NCBI GenBank assembly: GCA_054661495.1
Contig: BAAFSQ010000160.1
Span: 1 to 22,716 of the forward strand
DNA from: Zygophlyctis sp. KS116
Lineage: Eukaryota; Chytridiomycota
Direction: 5' to 3'
DNA: 22,716 bases
The translations under genes and the position numbers were made by a program. Positions 1 to 8,935 of the stretch are shown here, piece after piece. Each line of letters begins with the position of its first letter. Within the stretch, counting starts at the first letter, position 1. Under the pieces are notes generated by a model. It saw only the letters and a list, made by a program, of their open reading frames with translations, searched no databases and had not been told where the DNA came from.

Positions 1-2
1 CA

Positions 3-74
3 ATTCCTAAATGGTGTTTGGATCTAGAGAATCAAGTAATTGTTTATGAAGATAACGATACCCCAAAACCGTAG
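3..74 (+). CDS. Possible 3' end of an upstream gene (partial)
   Basis: An open frame enters from the left edge and ends at a TAG at 72-74, encoding about 23 residues that end in EDNDTPKP. The composition is protein-like (charged and mixed, with one Trp). The stretch is too short to assign to any family. An alternative reading is a 38-nt intron from the GTAATT at 36 to the AG at 74, but that would be longer than nearly every other intron here. I cannot tell which is right without the sequence to the left. Confidence 0.3.
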   Translation: MPKWCLDLENQVIVYEDNDTPKP

Positions 75-80
75 TTTGAT

Positions 81-110
81 TCAAATATTTTCAAATACTT
101 TCAAATACTT
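81..110. repeat. 10-bp tandem repeat, three units
   Basis: Three consecutive units of the form TCAAATAYTT lie at 81-90, 91-100 and 101-110, differing at one or two bases. They sit directly before a second, unrelated tandem repeat. Confidence 0.75.
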
Positions 111-180
111 TTTCTAGTAATATAGGTATTTCTGATAATATAGGTATTGCTAATAATATAGGTATTTCTAATAAGGTGTT
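111..180. repeat. 18-bp tandem repeat of intron-like units
   Basis: Units at 111-128, 129-146 and 147-164, with a partial fourth at 165-180, share an 18-bp period and differ at one to three positions. Shifted in register, each unit runs from GTATT, through a branch-point-like CTRAT, to ATAG, so it has the parts of a miniature intron set end to end. Nothing else is recognisable between here and the RPS10 start at 271. Confidence 0.8.
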
Positions 181-270
181 AGAATGTAGGGCAAGTAGGG
201 AAGGGCATCCGAGCAAACAGTCTAAAGGGTTGTCAAGTGGCGTTAGTTTTTTTTACTCGAGTTAAATATA

Positions 271-752
271 ATGTTGATTTCTAAAGAAAACCATAAAACT
301 ATTTGCCGATATCTTTTTCAAGAAGGAGTCTTGGTTGCTAAAAAGGATTATAATGCTCCAAAACATCAGGACTTGGATGTTCCAAATCTTCAAGTGATTA
401 AGGCCATGCAATCCTTTAATTCAAAAGGATATGTCAACACTCGATTCTCTTGGCAGTACTACTACTATTATCTCACGGATGCTGGTATTGAATACCTTCG
501 GGAATACTTGCATTTGCCTCCTGAAATTGTACCTTCTACGTTTATTAAAACTAACAAGTCTGGAACAAGACCAAGTGGTAGATCAGGTAAGAGATTTAAA
601 ATTTAACAATTAAAGAAGATCGTCCTTCCAAACCTAGAGGGGATGGTGAATATAGACGTGCTGCACCAGCTGATGAAAAGAAGGAAGTTGCTTCAGGAGA
701 TTTTAAACCAGAATTCCGTGGTGGAATTGGCCGTGGAGGTCCCAGACAATAA
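271..752 (+). CDS. RPS10: 40S ribosomal protein eS10
   Basis: This encodes eS10, a core protein of the small cytosolic ribosomal subunit. Two exons (271-586 and 616-752) are joined across a 29-nt intron and give 150 residues, the usual fungal to animal size. The family signature runs through the winged-helix-like core: [25 protein letters not shown], then [11 protein letters not shown] and [15 protein letters not shown]. The sequence is closest in memory to fungal eS10. After the intron the basic, Gly-rich tail ends in [11 protein letters not shown], as expected. The start at 271 matches the conserved N-terminus (ML-x-K-x-N). The gene converges on CFAP58 with 38 bp between the stop codons. 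Confidence 0.97.
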
Positions 753-790
753 AAAAAAGAAATTTTTTTCATTATATTACAAATTTATGA

Positions 791-3764
791 CTAGGAATTT
801 GGGCCAGCAATGTCTAGCGATTCTTCCAATTCACTTGCACTTGTAGTCTGTTGAGGTTCAGGGTCTTCAGTATCCTGTCCAGGATCAGGTTCAGTTTCAG
901 TTTCAGGACTATGAGGAGAGTAAGGTTGGGGTGAGTCATCGAGTTGAGTGTTAGTGCCAGTGTATTGTGCATTTAGAGATTCTACCGTGTCTGATGGAAT
1001 TGGGGACTCTGAAGATTCTAGAGAATGAAGTGGAGATGTTTCTAGTGATTGATAATTTTGTTCTGAAATTTTGGGTTTTTTAAGAGCAGATTTGATACGA
1101 ATTGGTTTTGAGGAGTTTTCATTTTTGAATGCAGTCATTCGTGAATTATACTTTTTCATGGTTTCTTTTTTAAGATCTTCTAAACTCTTGTCCGCTTGAG
1201 ATATAGAGTATCGATATTCTTTTACTTGTGCCTGATACATATGAAGTTCAGCTGACATATGCTTTAATTGGAGATTTTTATCTTTAAGGATAGTTTCAAA
1301 TTCTTGTACTTGCTCCAAAGCTTCTGGGCCAACTTGTTTAGCTAATAATCCTTTTAAATGTAGATATAGCTCTTCTTTTTTACTAATTAAAGACTGTTTT
1401 TCTTCATCATCTTTAGAAAGAGAAATCAATTTTTTTTGTAGACTTTGAAGCATTTGCATGTACTCAAATTCTTGAGGATTAGAGCCTTCCATTTTCCTCC
1501 ATCTATGAACATTCATAGGATGCTTCAATTCTTCTTCTAGAGCTTTTAGCCGTATTTTTTCTTGAGTTAGCTCGGTTTCAACATTTATTAAATGCTGCTT
1601 CAATTCACCCAAGTTTCCAGTTTCTTCTAAAAGAGATCTTTGCTGTTTGCGTAAATTTATGATATCCAAACGAATGTTTCCAATGACTTTGCATTTTTCA
1701 TTATAGTAAATCTCTCCGCGGTTTAATGAAGATTGTAGAGTTTTTATACGATCGTATACTTTGGAAAGCTCTTCATTTTGACGCATAAGCTGTGCTGAAA
1801 GATTATCCCGTTCACTGATTAAAGCATTTAGAGCCTTTTCTTCTCGATTCTTTTCGGTCTCTGCCTCTTTTGCAAATCGAGCTAATTTTGCTCTCTCCGA
1901 GGATTGAGTTCTAATATAAGTCTGAGCTAATTCCTGCTGTGACTTTAGATTTTTGATTTCTTCATGAATCGCCTCGATATCTTTGGTTATTTTAGCTACT
2001 TCTGCAGCTTCCTTATTCAAAGCAATATCTTTTGCATGTATTTCTTCTTTACTTCCATTGATTCCAAAATTCATTATTTTCAGTTTTCTCTTCATTTCAG
2101 CAATTTCAGCTTGAGCTTCTAGTAAATGTTTTGCATGAAGCTTTCTATCGGATAAGACAGATTCATATAAGTTATGTTGATGTTTAATTTTAGTTTCACA
2201 GGCAGATATTTGCTTTTTATAATCATAAAGCATTAATTCCTTTTCTTTAATTATTCCTAGACTTTGGACATATGTCCCTTGTATTTCAATAGCTTCTGTG
2301 ATGAGCTGATCCTTTTCAGCTTGGTAGATATTGATATTTTTAGTGTACTCGTCCACTTCCTGAGTTAATCTAACGATATCCAAGTTCATGTTATGTCGTG
2401 CTTGTTTAAGTATAGAAATTAAGGATGTTTGATGCTGACTATCCCCTACAGCTTTTGTTTGATTATTATTAATTATATCCCTTTCTCTCATCAAGTCATC
2501 AATCTTCTTTTTTTCAGAGTCTACAATTTTCTTGTATTCGTCTACTTTTTTTGTTAAATCTAAACAGCTTTGCCGCAACGTTTTCCTTTCTAATTCAGCA
2601 ATAACTTTTGTTTCTTCCAACTTTCTATTTCTCTTTATTAAGATCTCCTTAATTTTGCCAACTTTCTTAATCTCTGCCCTGTGTGCTGCTAGATCATTCT
2701 CTTTTTCCTTCAACTGCTGAAAAAGCTGCTCATTTTCTTCCGTCAACAGATTAGCTTCTCTATACTGCACTTCATAGTCGTCTTTTAAAGTAGATGTTCT
2801 TGCTTGGAGAGAATCTAATCGGTTAATTTCTACAAAATCTCAGAATACCTTGATCCTTTTTCAACTTTTCCAATAACAATTTCTGATTTTTAATATGTGA
2901 TTCAAAAATCGTAATATCATCTGTTGCTCTATTTACTGCATCTTGTTTATTTCTAACTTCCTGAGATTTTAAAGTGATAACTGCCCTTAATTCACGCAAT
3001 TCATTCTCTAACCGATCCTTATTTCTCTGTTCCGTATCGATTTCTCTCTTTTTAACTGCACTTTTTTCTTTTAGATTGAAAATCTCTGAATCTAAATTCC
3101 TTTTTGACAAATCAGCAAATCTATTTTTTTCAGTCATTTCTGAAATTCTTGATCTTTTGTTTACAATCTTGTCCATTTCCATTTCAATTTCTTTTGCAAG
3201 TGTTTCTTTAGCATTTGTCAAATCCGATAAATTCTTTTCTTGTAAAGCAGAAAGCCCGACGCCTTGTTTAATTGTATTTGTTAAATTTAGTATATCTACT
3301 TTTGCCTGCCTTACTTGATTTCTATAATCATCTTCATTTTTTGTAGACTGCATTGTTGCAAATTCAGCCTCCCTAATTTGTTCCTTTAGAGATAAAATCA
3401 ATTGAGCATCCTCATTTAAACCAACTGTCATTTGTTCTGTTATAGAAACATTTGCTAGAAATTCAGATTCATATTCTTCAAACTGTCCAACCATTTTCTG
3501 AATATGATCTTTGGATCTGCCCAATGCCGAATGCATTTTTTCATATTCGGACAAGAATTTTGTAAATAGCGGATTTCCTTCTACAACAGCAACAGTTTCA
3601 TGAAACTTTCTTTCTGCATCCTCTACTTCTTGATCAAACTTGATCTTTTCTTCCATCATACTCTTATATCTTGCGCTTTTTTCAGTCTCATTATTTTCAG
3701 GAGTAAGTTCTGGTACAATTAAGATCTCCTCCATCTTTCGAGTGATGTCACAGCAACCGGACAT
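791..3764 (-). CDS. CFAP58: Cilia- and flagella-associated protein 58 (CCDC147 family)
   Basis: A long coiled-coil protein of motile cilia; animal CFAP58 is needed for sperm flagellum assembly. Exons 3764-2849 and 2814-791 are joined across a 34-nt intron in phase 1 and give 979 residues. Nearly the whole chain is heptad coiled coil. Family-diagnostic stretches are MKRKLKIM, RQNEELSKVYDRIK, and near residue 735 the block LEEELKHPMNVHRWRKMEG, followed by GPEALEQVQEF and ELHMYQAQVKEY. These match the order and spacing I recall for animal CFAP58 (about 870 residues). The extra length is a C-terminal tail of roughly 110 residues rich in Ser, Pro, Glu and Thr. The start codon follows a 187-bp spacer shared with the divergent U2AF1. 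Confidence 0.95.
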
Positions 3765-3951
3765 TTATTGGCAGAGTGTTTCATTCTCAAGTTTAAACAG
3801 TTTCTCATAGACGCTAATTATAATTAAAAACATTTAGGAAGAGTGGACAATTTATTACACGATAATTTTTAAAATTCAAAAGTAGAAATGGAAAATTTAG
3901 AAATCTCAGGACAAATTTAGGTCAAGATTGCAGGCCAAGGATAAAAAACAA
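3765..3951. promoter_or_regulatory. Divergent promoter region, CFAP58 / U2AF1
   Basis: This 187-bp AT-rich spacer lies between two head-to-head start codons, so it must hold both promoters and 5' leaders. No clear box element is visible. Confidence 0.5.
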
Positions 3952-4794
3952 ATGGCTGATCATCTTGCGTCGATTTATGGAACTGAGAAAGACAAGGTCA
4001 ATTGCTCATTTTACTTCAAGATTGGTGCTTGCAGACATGGGGATAGATGTTCTCGGAAACATATTCAACCAAATTTCTCTCAAACTGTTTTAATTCCTAA
4101 TGCTTATATAAATCCTGGACATTTGGCCGCTTGTACTCTAACAAAGGCTCAACTAAGGGAAAACTTTGAGATTTTTTATGAGGATATGTGGATCGGATTG
4201 TTTAAATATGGTCAAATCGAGGAAATAAATGTTTGTGATAATGTCGGAGAACATTTGGCTGGAAGTAAGTTTATTATACTCTAAATATTTGATGTGTATG
4301 TAAGATTCAAATATGAAGAAGATGCAGCAAAGGCAGTAGAAGGATTGAATGATCGTTTTTATGATGGTAGTTTAAACAAATCTTATGATAAGGAAGACCT
4401 TTATGGGCAGAATTATCTCCAGTGACTGATTTTGGTGAAGCTTGTTGTCGGCAGTATGAACAATCAGAATGTAATCGTGGTGGTTTTTGTAATTTTATGG
4501 TAATTTTTTTTTTTTTTTTAAAAATTACAGCATGTCAAAACTACAAGTAGGCAATTGAGAAAAGAACTTTATGAAGGTCAATTGCTCTCTCTAAAGATTT
4601 TGAAGCCTAATGGGGATGAAAGATCACAATCACCTCCTCCAAAAAGAGAAAGAAAGAGATCTAGGGAAAGAGATGATAGAAGAGATGTTAGAGATGATAG
4701 AAGAGATGATAAGAGAGGTAGGGACTCTTATGAGCGTAGAGATAGATCAAGGGATAGATACAGAAGAAGAAGTCGTGAGAAAAGTTATCGATAG
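3952..4794 (+). CDS. U2AF1: Splicing factor U2AF small subunit (U2AF35)
   Basis: U2AF1 contacts the 3' splice-site AG together with the large U2AF subunit. Exons 3952-4264, 4292-4366, 4393-4499 and 4531-4794 give 252 residues (human 240). Seen in order: the N-terminal [14 protein letters not shown]; zinc finger 1 with C18, C27, C33 and H37, plus the RNA-contact Ser34 intact; a degenerate RRM; zinc finger 2 ([20 protein letters not shown]); and an Arg/Ser/Asp-rich tail ending in RSREKSYR. The ATG at 3952 matches the family N-terminus, so in-frame codons further upstream are leader. Introns 2 and 3 are ordinary (26 and 31 nt). Intron 1 has no usable AG and seems to end in TG. The next gene starts 29 bp downstream. 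Confidence 0.97.
4265..4291 (+). other. U2AF1 intron 1 with an apparent TG acceptor
   Basis: The donor is a strong GTAAGT after codon 104 plus one base. The conserved protein resumes as (N)[11 protein letters not shown], which requires the exon to restart at 4292, directly after TTG. The only AG nearby (4303-4304) gives the wrong frame and would delete conserved residues. The intron is 27 nt, and if it is retained a TAA at 4282-4284 ends the protein within a few codons. Confidence 0.7.
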
Positions 4795-4823
4795 TGTGAC
4801 GTCAGGAGGGGAAAGTTAAAAAT

Positions 4824-7499
4824 ATGGATGTTATTCAGGGAGAATATCAAGTTTCTCGTAAAAAGATTTATAGCCTTTCAATGAAACCAGATGAAAGAGT
4901 CCATAGTCCAGAACCTGAGCTGAATAAGACTCCTTTATCCGCTGCGGAAGTTTCTTTCCAGTTTGATCGCTTTCGGACATTGGTAAGAGAAAAGGATGCA
5001 GATTTAACTAAATTGAAACATGAATTGATCTTACTTAAGCAGGTAAATAAAGGACATCACTGATCCCAGATTGAGCGCAGGCAACAGAAAGATATTGAAT
5101 CGTTCCAGGCTCAGTTTAATGAGGCACCAAAGATTATCAAAAGGTTACAAGGAGAAATAGCTCATCAGAAAGTAAATTTAATCAGTTAATGCTAGAAAAA
5201 ACTTAAACAGTATTTTACGCAGATTGAGAAGGAATCAAAACAAATCGCAAGTCTTGATGAGGACAGGAGAAAGCTCAGAGAACAGAATGAAAAACTGGAA
5301 AACCTTAATAATGAAAAGAGTCTACTGGAAAGATCGCTTCTATCCAAGAAACTTGAAGAGGCACGATCAAAAGCAAAGGAATCTGAAACATGTTTAGAGG
5401 AAGAGAAGAAAAAGTTTGAAGTATCTTCAAGAAATTTGGGAAATGACAATAGACAACTCAGAGGGAAAATCAATTCCATGGAAAAAGAAATATTGATTTT
5501 AAGGGATAGAACCGTGACTTTGGACGACGTAATCAAGGTAAATATAATAGATCAATTATACTTCTCTATATATTCTATGATCAATCTCTAAAATAAAGGA
5601 AAAGGATAAATTGATTGCCTCACTATCAATCTATCGATATAATGCTATACACAGAAAGGTAGAGTCTATTTGTAAGAGTTGTCTTAAAAGAGAAAAGGCT
5701 GCGGCAGAATTGAGGAGGAAGGCGGCAATTTTAGGTACATTTTAACGAAATAATGATCACAGAAAAATTACCTAAAATTTCTTCACCAGTCCTTTCAGTT
5801 GCTTCGAGTACATCAGTAATGGTTACCATAGCAGTTCCACAAAAATCAAAAACCGATTCTGTAGAATATTCTAGACTGACCCTGATATATTCAAGTGACC
5901 CCTCAATGCAAGATAATCATAAAGTATTGATTGATCTTGATGATCACCAAAGTATCTCGAGAAAGGCGACAATTACAGAAAAAGAATTCACGGCTGAAAA
6001 AGAAAATAATGAGAAGACAATTTCTCGAAAAGTCAAAGTCACAAATTTAGAATCTGGGAAATTTTATTTCTTTCAATTATTAGCTGGGTTCCAGGATGTT
6101 GATGGCACACCTACCGAGCTAGAGAGTATATTTGTTGATGGATTGCCAGAGCCACCTCCCAAACCAATAGCAAATATCAATTTTGATAATTCATCTATAA
6201 CAATTTGTTCAGAATTAGGATCAACAACTGGATCTTCTATCCAATCATATAGGCTTTATCATTCTGCTGATTATAAGATGAAAACAAATTTCCTAGTGGA
6301 TGAAGTCTCTGTAAAGGACTTACAATTGGTAGAAGGAAGGATTAAATTTGTATTCACAAATCCGGAATTGCGCCTTTCTCATTTTTTTCATATAACAACT
6401 GTTAATGGAATGGGAGAAAGCGCACCTAGTGAAGTTTCAGAAAAATGTATAATCGGTATATTTTTGATGATTTACTCTAGATTATCCTCCAAATCAACCA
6501 AGTAAGCCCATTATTAAGAAACTTTCTGCTACGGCTCTGCAAATTTCTTCACATGTAAAGCCAAATGGAGGATCTGATGTTGATTTTTTCATTATTGAAG
6601 TCTTGAATTCTAATGATGAATCGAAAAAAGAAATTAAAACTAATGTTGATGTCCTTTATGGCACCCAGTTGGAATATGTAATCGATGGTTTGGAACTAGA
6701 TACTACGTATGAATTTCAAGTGATTGCTCAAAATATCGTAGGACAATCAATTCCTAGTGAAATGAGTGAAAAAATAAGTCTTGGTATATTTTTAATCATA
6801 ATTAATCATGCTAGATGCGCTTGTGCCAATAGCCGAGGCTCCTAAAATTCAACTTGTAAGTACTAATTCAGTCAAAGTAATTTTCCCAAATATATCATCA
6901 ATCAAAAAACCAGTTTTAGAGCAATTCAGAATTTCATGGTCAAATACACCTGATTTAAATAGTGAGATGGCAACAACAGTCACTTGCGCTGTTTCAAATA
7001 CTGCTTTTGTTGTTGAAGATTTACCTGAATGCCAAACGTTTTATTTTGGTATATGCCTGATTGGAGAAAATAGTGGTAATTTTTATTAAATTTACTAAAC
7101 TTAGAGGGATTATTTTGTGAACCGATCCAGATTCATTTAGCATCAGCCATTCCTCTCCCAGAGTCTATAGCATCAACTCCTAGAATAGGCGCCTCTCCTC
7201 TGCCCCCCGTTTCTAGATCTTTATCTAGTCTTAGTCTATCGCAAAGAGCTCAAAATATGCATGACGGAGTTCCAGCCCACTTTCAATCCATGAGCCAGAT
7301 TGATGGAATGACTCCTAAAAATGGATCCCGTCGACAATCGCAAGTTGATCTATTAAAACAGAAATCTCGGGATTTCCATCACTCTGTTGATCAAGTCAAA
7401 ACCAAAACCTCTAAACCATCATCTGGACCGAGTGGACATGTTCCTACTTCTGCTGGTGGCCCAAAAGTCCCTCGTAAAAAAGGACAAAAGATTTTTTAA
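4824..7499 (+). CDS. Coiled-coil and fibronectin type III repeat protein, unnamed
   Basis: Eight exons (4824-5042, 5070-5171, 5196-5537, 5599-5734, 5763-6455, 6481-6783, 6815-7075, 7105-7499) give 816 residues. Residues about 45-265 are highly charged coiled coil. Four fibronectin-III-like domains follow at roughly 267-380, 381-497, 498-598 and 599-690. They are recognised from endings such as HITTVNGMGESAPSE and FQVIAQNIVGQSIPSE and from Pro-rich linkers. The tail (690-816) is Ser/Pro-rich and ends in a basic patch. There is no signal peptide or membrane segment, so it is probably an intracellular scaffold. I cannot name the family. A flagellar or cytoskeletal role is only a guess from architecture and neighbours. 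The 61-nt intron (5538-5598) is the only long intron in the window. Confidence 0.85.
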
Positions 7500-7566
7500 A
7501 GAGAATAATGGAAAAAACATAATTTATTTGAAAATATAATTACAGTCGCTTTACGTACTACTAGAT

Positions 7567-7598
7567 ATCAGTCTGAAATTACGTAGCTTCGGACTGAT
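7567..7598. repeat. Inverted repeat, 11-bp arms with 10-nt loop
   Basis: ATCAGTCTGAA at 567-577 of this kilobase pairs with TTCGGACTGAT at 588-598, with one U-G wobble on the RNA level. A run of Ts follows. It lies 68 bp past the stop of the FN3 gene, so it could shape the 3' end of that transcript. Confidence 0.6.
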
Positions 7599-7700
7599 TT
7601 TTCTCATATTTCCTAAAAACTGAGAGATCAGTGGAAATCTGGAATTTTTTTGAAAGAAACAATGTTACATTGTCTAAAAATAGATTAGACATCATATCAG

Positions 7701-7745
7701 GGCTAATTATAGCATGGCTAATTATAGCATGGATAATTATAGAAT
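7701..7745. repeat. 15-bp tandem repeat, three units
   Basis: Units GGCTAATTATAGCAT at 7701-7715 and 7716-7730 are identical. The third, at 7731-7745, differs at three positions. They lie just upstream of the chosen start of the secreted protein, in its presumed promoter or leader. Confidence 0.8.
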
Positions 7746-7785
7746 ATTTAAGAGCAAATGCCGCAATCGATTTCTAAAAAAAACT

Positions 7786-8277
7786 ATGAAACTAACACTT
7801 GGTTTGATCTTCTTCTCCGTACTTGTAGCTGTAAACTCTGTTACTGGAGCTAATCCTAAGTACAATGATGGACCTGTTTACAACCCGAAAGGCAATCCGG
7901 ACCAAGTGATTGTAGAAGAAGATGAATTATGTGACAATTACTATCTCATCTGCAACCCCAGAGTGAAAGGTAGAAAGTATCTTGCTTGTGTTTATGATCG
8001 TCATTTAGAAGGAAGTTACTGTAAAAAAGTTGATGTTTATTATAACCCACCAAAAAAGGAAACAAAACCAACTGCAGAACCAAAAAAGGAAACAAAACCA
8101 ACTCCAGAACCAAAGAATGACGGAACAACAAAACAAACTGATCCCAAGGATGACGGAACAACAAAGGGCACTGGGATCAAACAAAATGTAATGGCAGCTC
8201 TTGTCAACGCTATTGAAAACAAACCGATAGGCAGTCTTCTAAACAATCGGATAGGCAGTCCTCCTGGCGCTGCTTAG
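7786..8277 (+). CDS. Small secreted-type protein with Lys/Pro/Thr repeats
   Basis: A single-exon gene of 163 residues from the ATG at 7786. The N-terminus, MKLTLGLIFFSVLVAV followed by small residues, is a typical signal peptide with likely cleavage after VTGA. The mature part has a short four-Cys region (LCDNYYLICNP, then LACVYD and SYCKK). A low-complexity tail follows, with a 10-residue repeat (PKKETKPTAE, then PKKETKPTPE) and two DDGTTK-like units. An in-frame ATG at 7714 would add 24 residues encoded by the 15-bp repeats and would bury the signal peptide, so I prefer 7786. No family is recognised. It could be a cell-surface or host-facing protein, but that is inference from layout alone. 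Confidence 0.65.
   Translation: MKLTLGLIFFSVLVAVNSVTGANPKYNDGPVYNPKGNPDQVIVEEDELCDNYYLICNPRVKGRKYLACVYDRHLEGSYCKKVDVYYNPPKKETKPTAEPKKETKPTPEPKNDGTTKQTDPKDDGTTKGTGIKQNVMAALVNAIENKPIGSLLNNRIGSPPGAA
8050..8109 (+). repeat. 30-bp coding tandem repeat
   Basis: Two 30-bp units (8050-8079 and 8080-8109) differ at one base (GCAGAA against CCAGAA) and encode the PKKETKPT-type repeat of the secreted protein. The near identity suggests recent duplication or slippage. Confidence 0.8.
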
Positions 8278-8376
8278 GCTAATAAAAAAGCCTAAGATAT
8301 AAAGTGATAAATACATTGTTTTTCCTTGATAAATCTCATCAATAAGTAAAGGTCGATATGAGAGAAAGAGAAATTT

Positions 8377-8412
8377 AAAACCAACATTAAAACCAATATT
8401 AAAACCAAATTA
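8377..8412. repeat. 12-bp tandem repeat, three units
   Basis: Units of the form AAAACCAAYATT lie at 8377-8388, 8389-8400 and 8401-8412 (the last diverged), ending 28 bp before the start codon of the mL67-like gene. They may be slippage in the leader or a promoter element. Confidence 0.7.
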
Positions 8413-8440
8413 TAACCTTTTAAAAATCTCAACAAAAAAA

Positions 8441-8935
8441 ATGATCAACAAACTCTTCTTTTATCGACACATCATTAATGGATCAGTGATTCTCTCTAAA
8501 ACCCATACACTTAAAAACCAACATCTCTCCCAAGTTGGTCTTCATAGACCAGGAATTATTATAAGAAGAGATCACTGGACCCAATTTTTAGAATTTGAAT
8601 CTACAGACTCTGATCTCTCTTATTTCCATGATAATTTACTTGTTAATCATAAATACCCATTACCAAAAGTCAGATACCCACTTCCTATGAAATCATTGGT
8701 TTGGACTGTTCCTGAAAAAGTAGAATTTACTATAAACAAATTAAATACTCTTTTACAAAATCATCCAATTTCTAGTGGTAAAATGCTTTGGGAGAGACTT
8801 GAATATCAAAAATCGGACACTTTAACATGGCCTGGAACGATATCTCATGATAAATTACAACTAAAGAATTCAATTCCAGACTCTAAACCGGAAAAAGTAA
8901 AGACTTTTATTGCAAAGACTAGACTAGAATATTAA
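8441..8935 (+). CDS. mL67/Mhr1-like mitochondrial large-subunit ribosomal protein
   Basis: A single exon of 164 residues with no intron. The N-terminal half reads FFYRHIINGSVILSK, then LHRPGIIIRRDHWTQF. This fits the pattern I recall for fungal mL67/Mhr1 (an IFRN-like strand, GQVLYS, then an Arg-Arg/Lys-Asp-x-Trp core). Yeast Mhr1 is a mitoribosome protein also linked to mtDNA recombination. The C-terminal half (WERLEYQKSDTLTWPG) I cannot align. The start is supported by an AT-rich leader and by the basic N-terminus expected of a mitochondrial protein. The stop codon overlaps the stop of NDUFA4 on the other strand. This rests on a short motif, so it is a family suggestion and not a firm identity. 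Confidence 0.55.
   Translation: MINKLFFYRHIINGSVILSKTHTLKNQHLSQVGLHRPGIIIRRDHWTQFLEFESTDSDLSYFHDNLLVNHKYPLPKVRYPLPMKSLVWTVPEKVEFTINKLNTLLQNHPISSGKMLWERLEYQKSDTLTWPGTISHDKLQLKNSIPDSKPEKVKTFIAKTRLEY

Larger units (their letters stand above)
7500..7785. other. Spacer between the FN3 gene and the secreted-protein gene
   Basis: This holds the hairpin at 7567-7598 and the 15-bp repeats at 7701-7745. No gene is visible in the rest, and the base composition is strongly AT-rich. Confidence 0.5.

Noticed and set aside
2532-3318. Plus-strand open frames inside CFAP58
   Set aside because: Phe/Leu/Ser-rich shadows of coiled-coil codons on the other strand.
3928-3951. In-frame N-terminal extension of U2AF1 from a TTG codon
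   Set aside because: The family begins at the ATG at 3952 ([10 protein letters not shown]), and the upstream codons have no match and no ATG.
7714-7785. Longer N-terminus for the secreted protein from the ATG at 7714
   Set aside because: It would be encoded by tandem repeats and would place 24 residues before a clean signal peptide.
7946-8246. Antisense open frames across the secreted-protein gene
   Set aside because: They are mirror readings of the Lys/Pro repeat and show no independent protein features.
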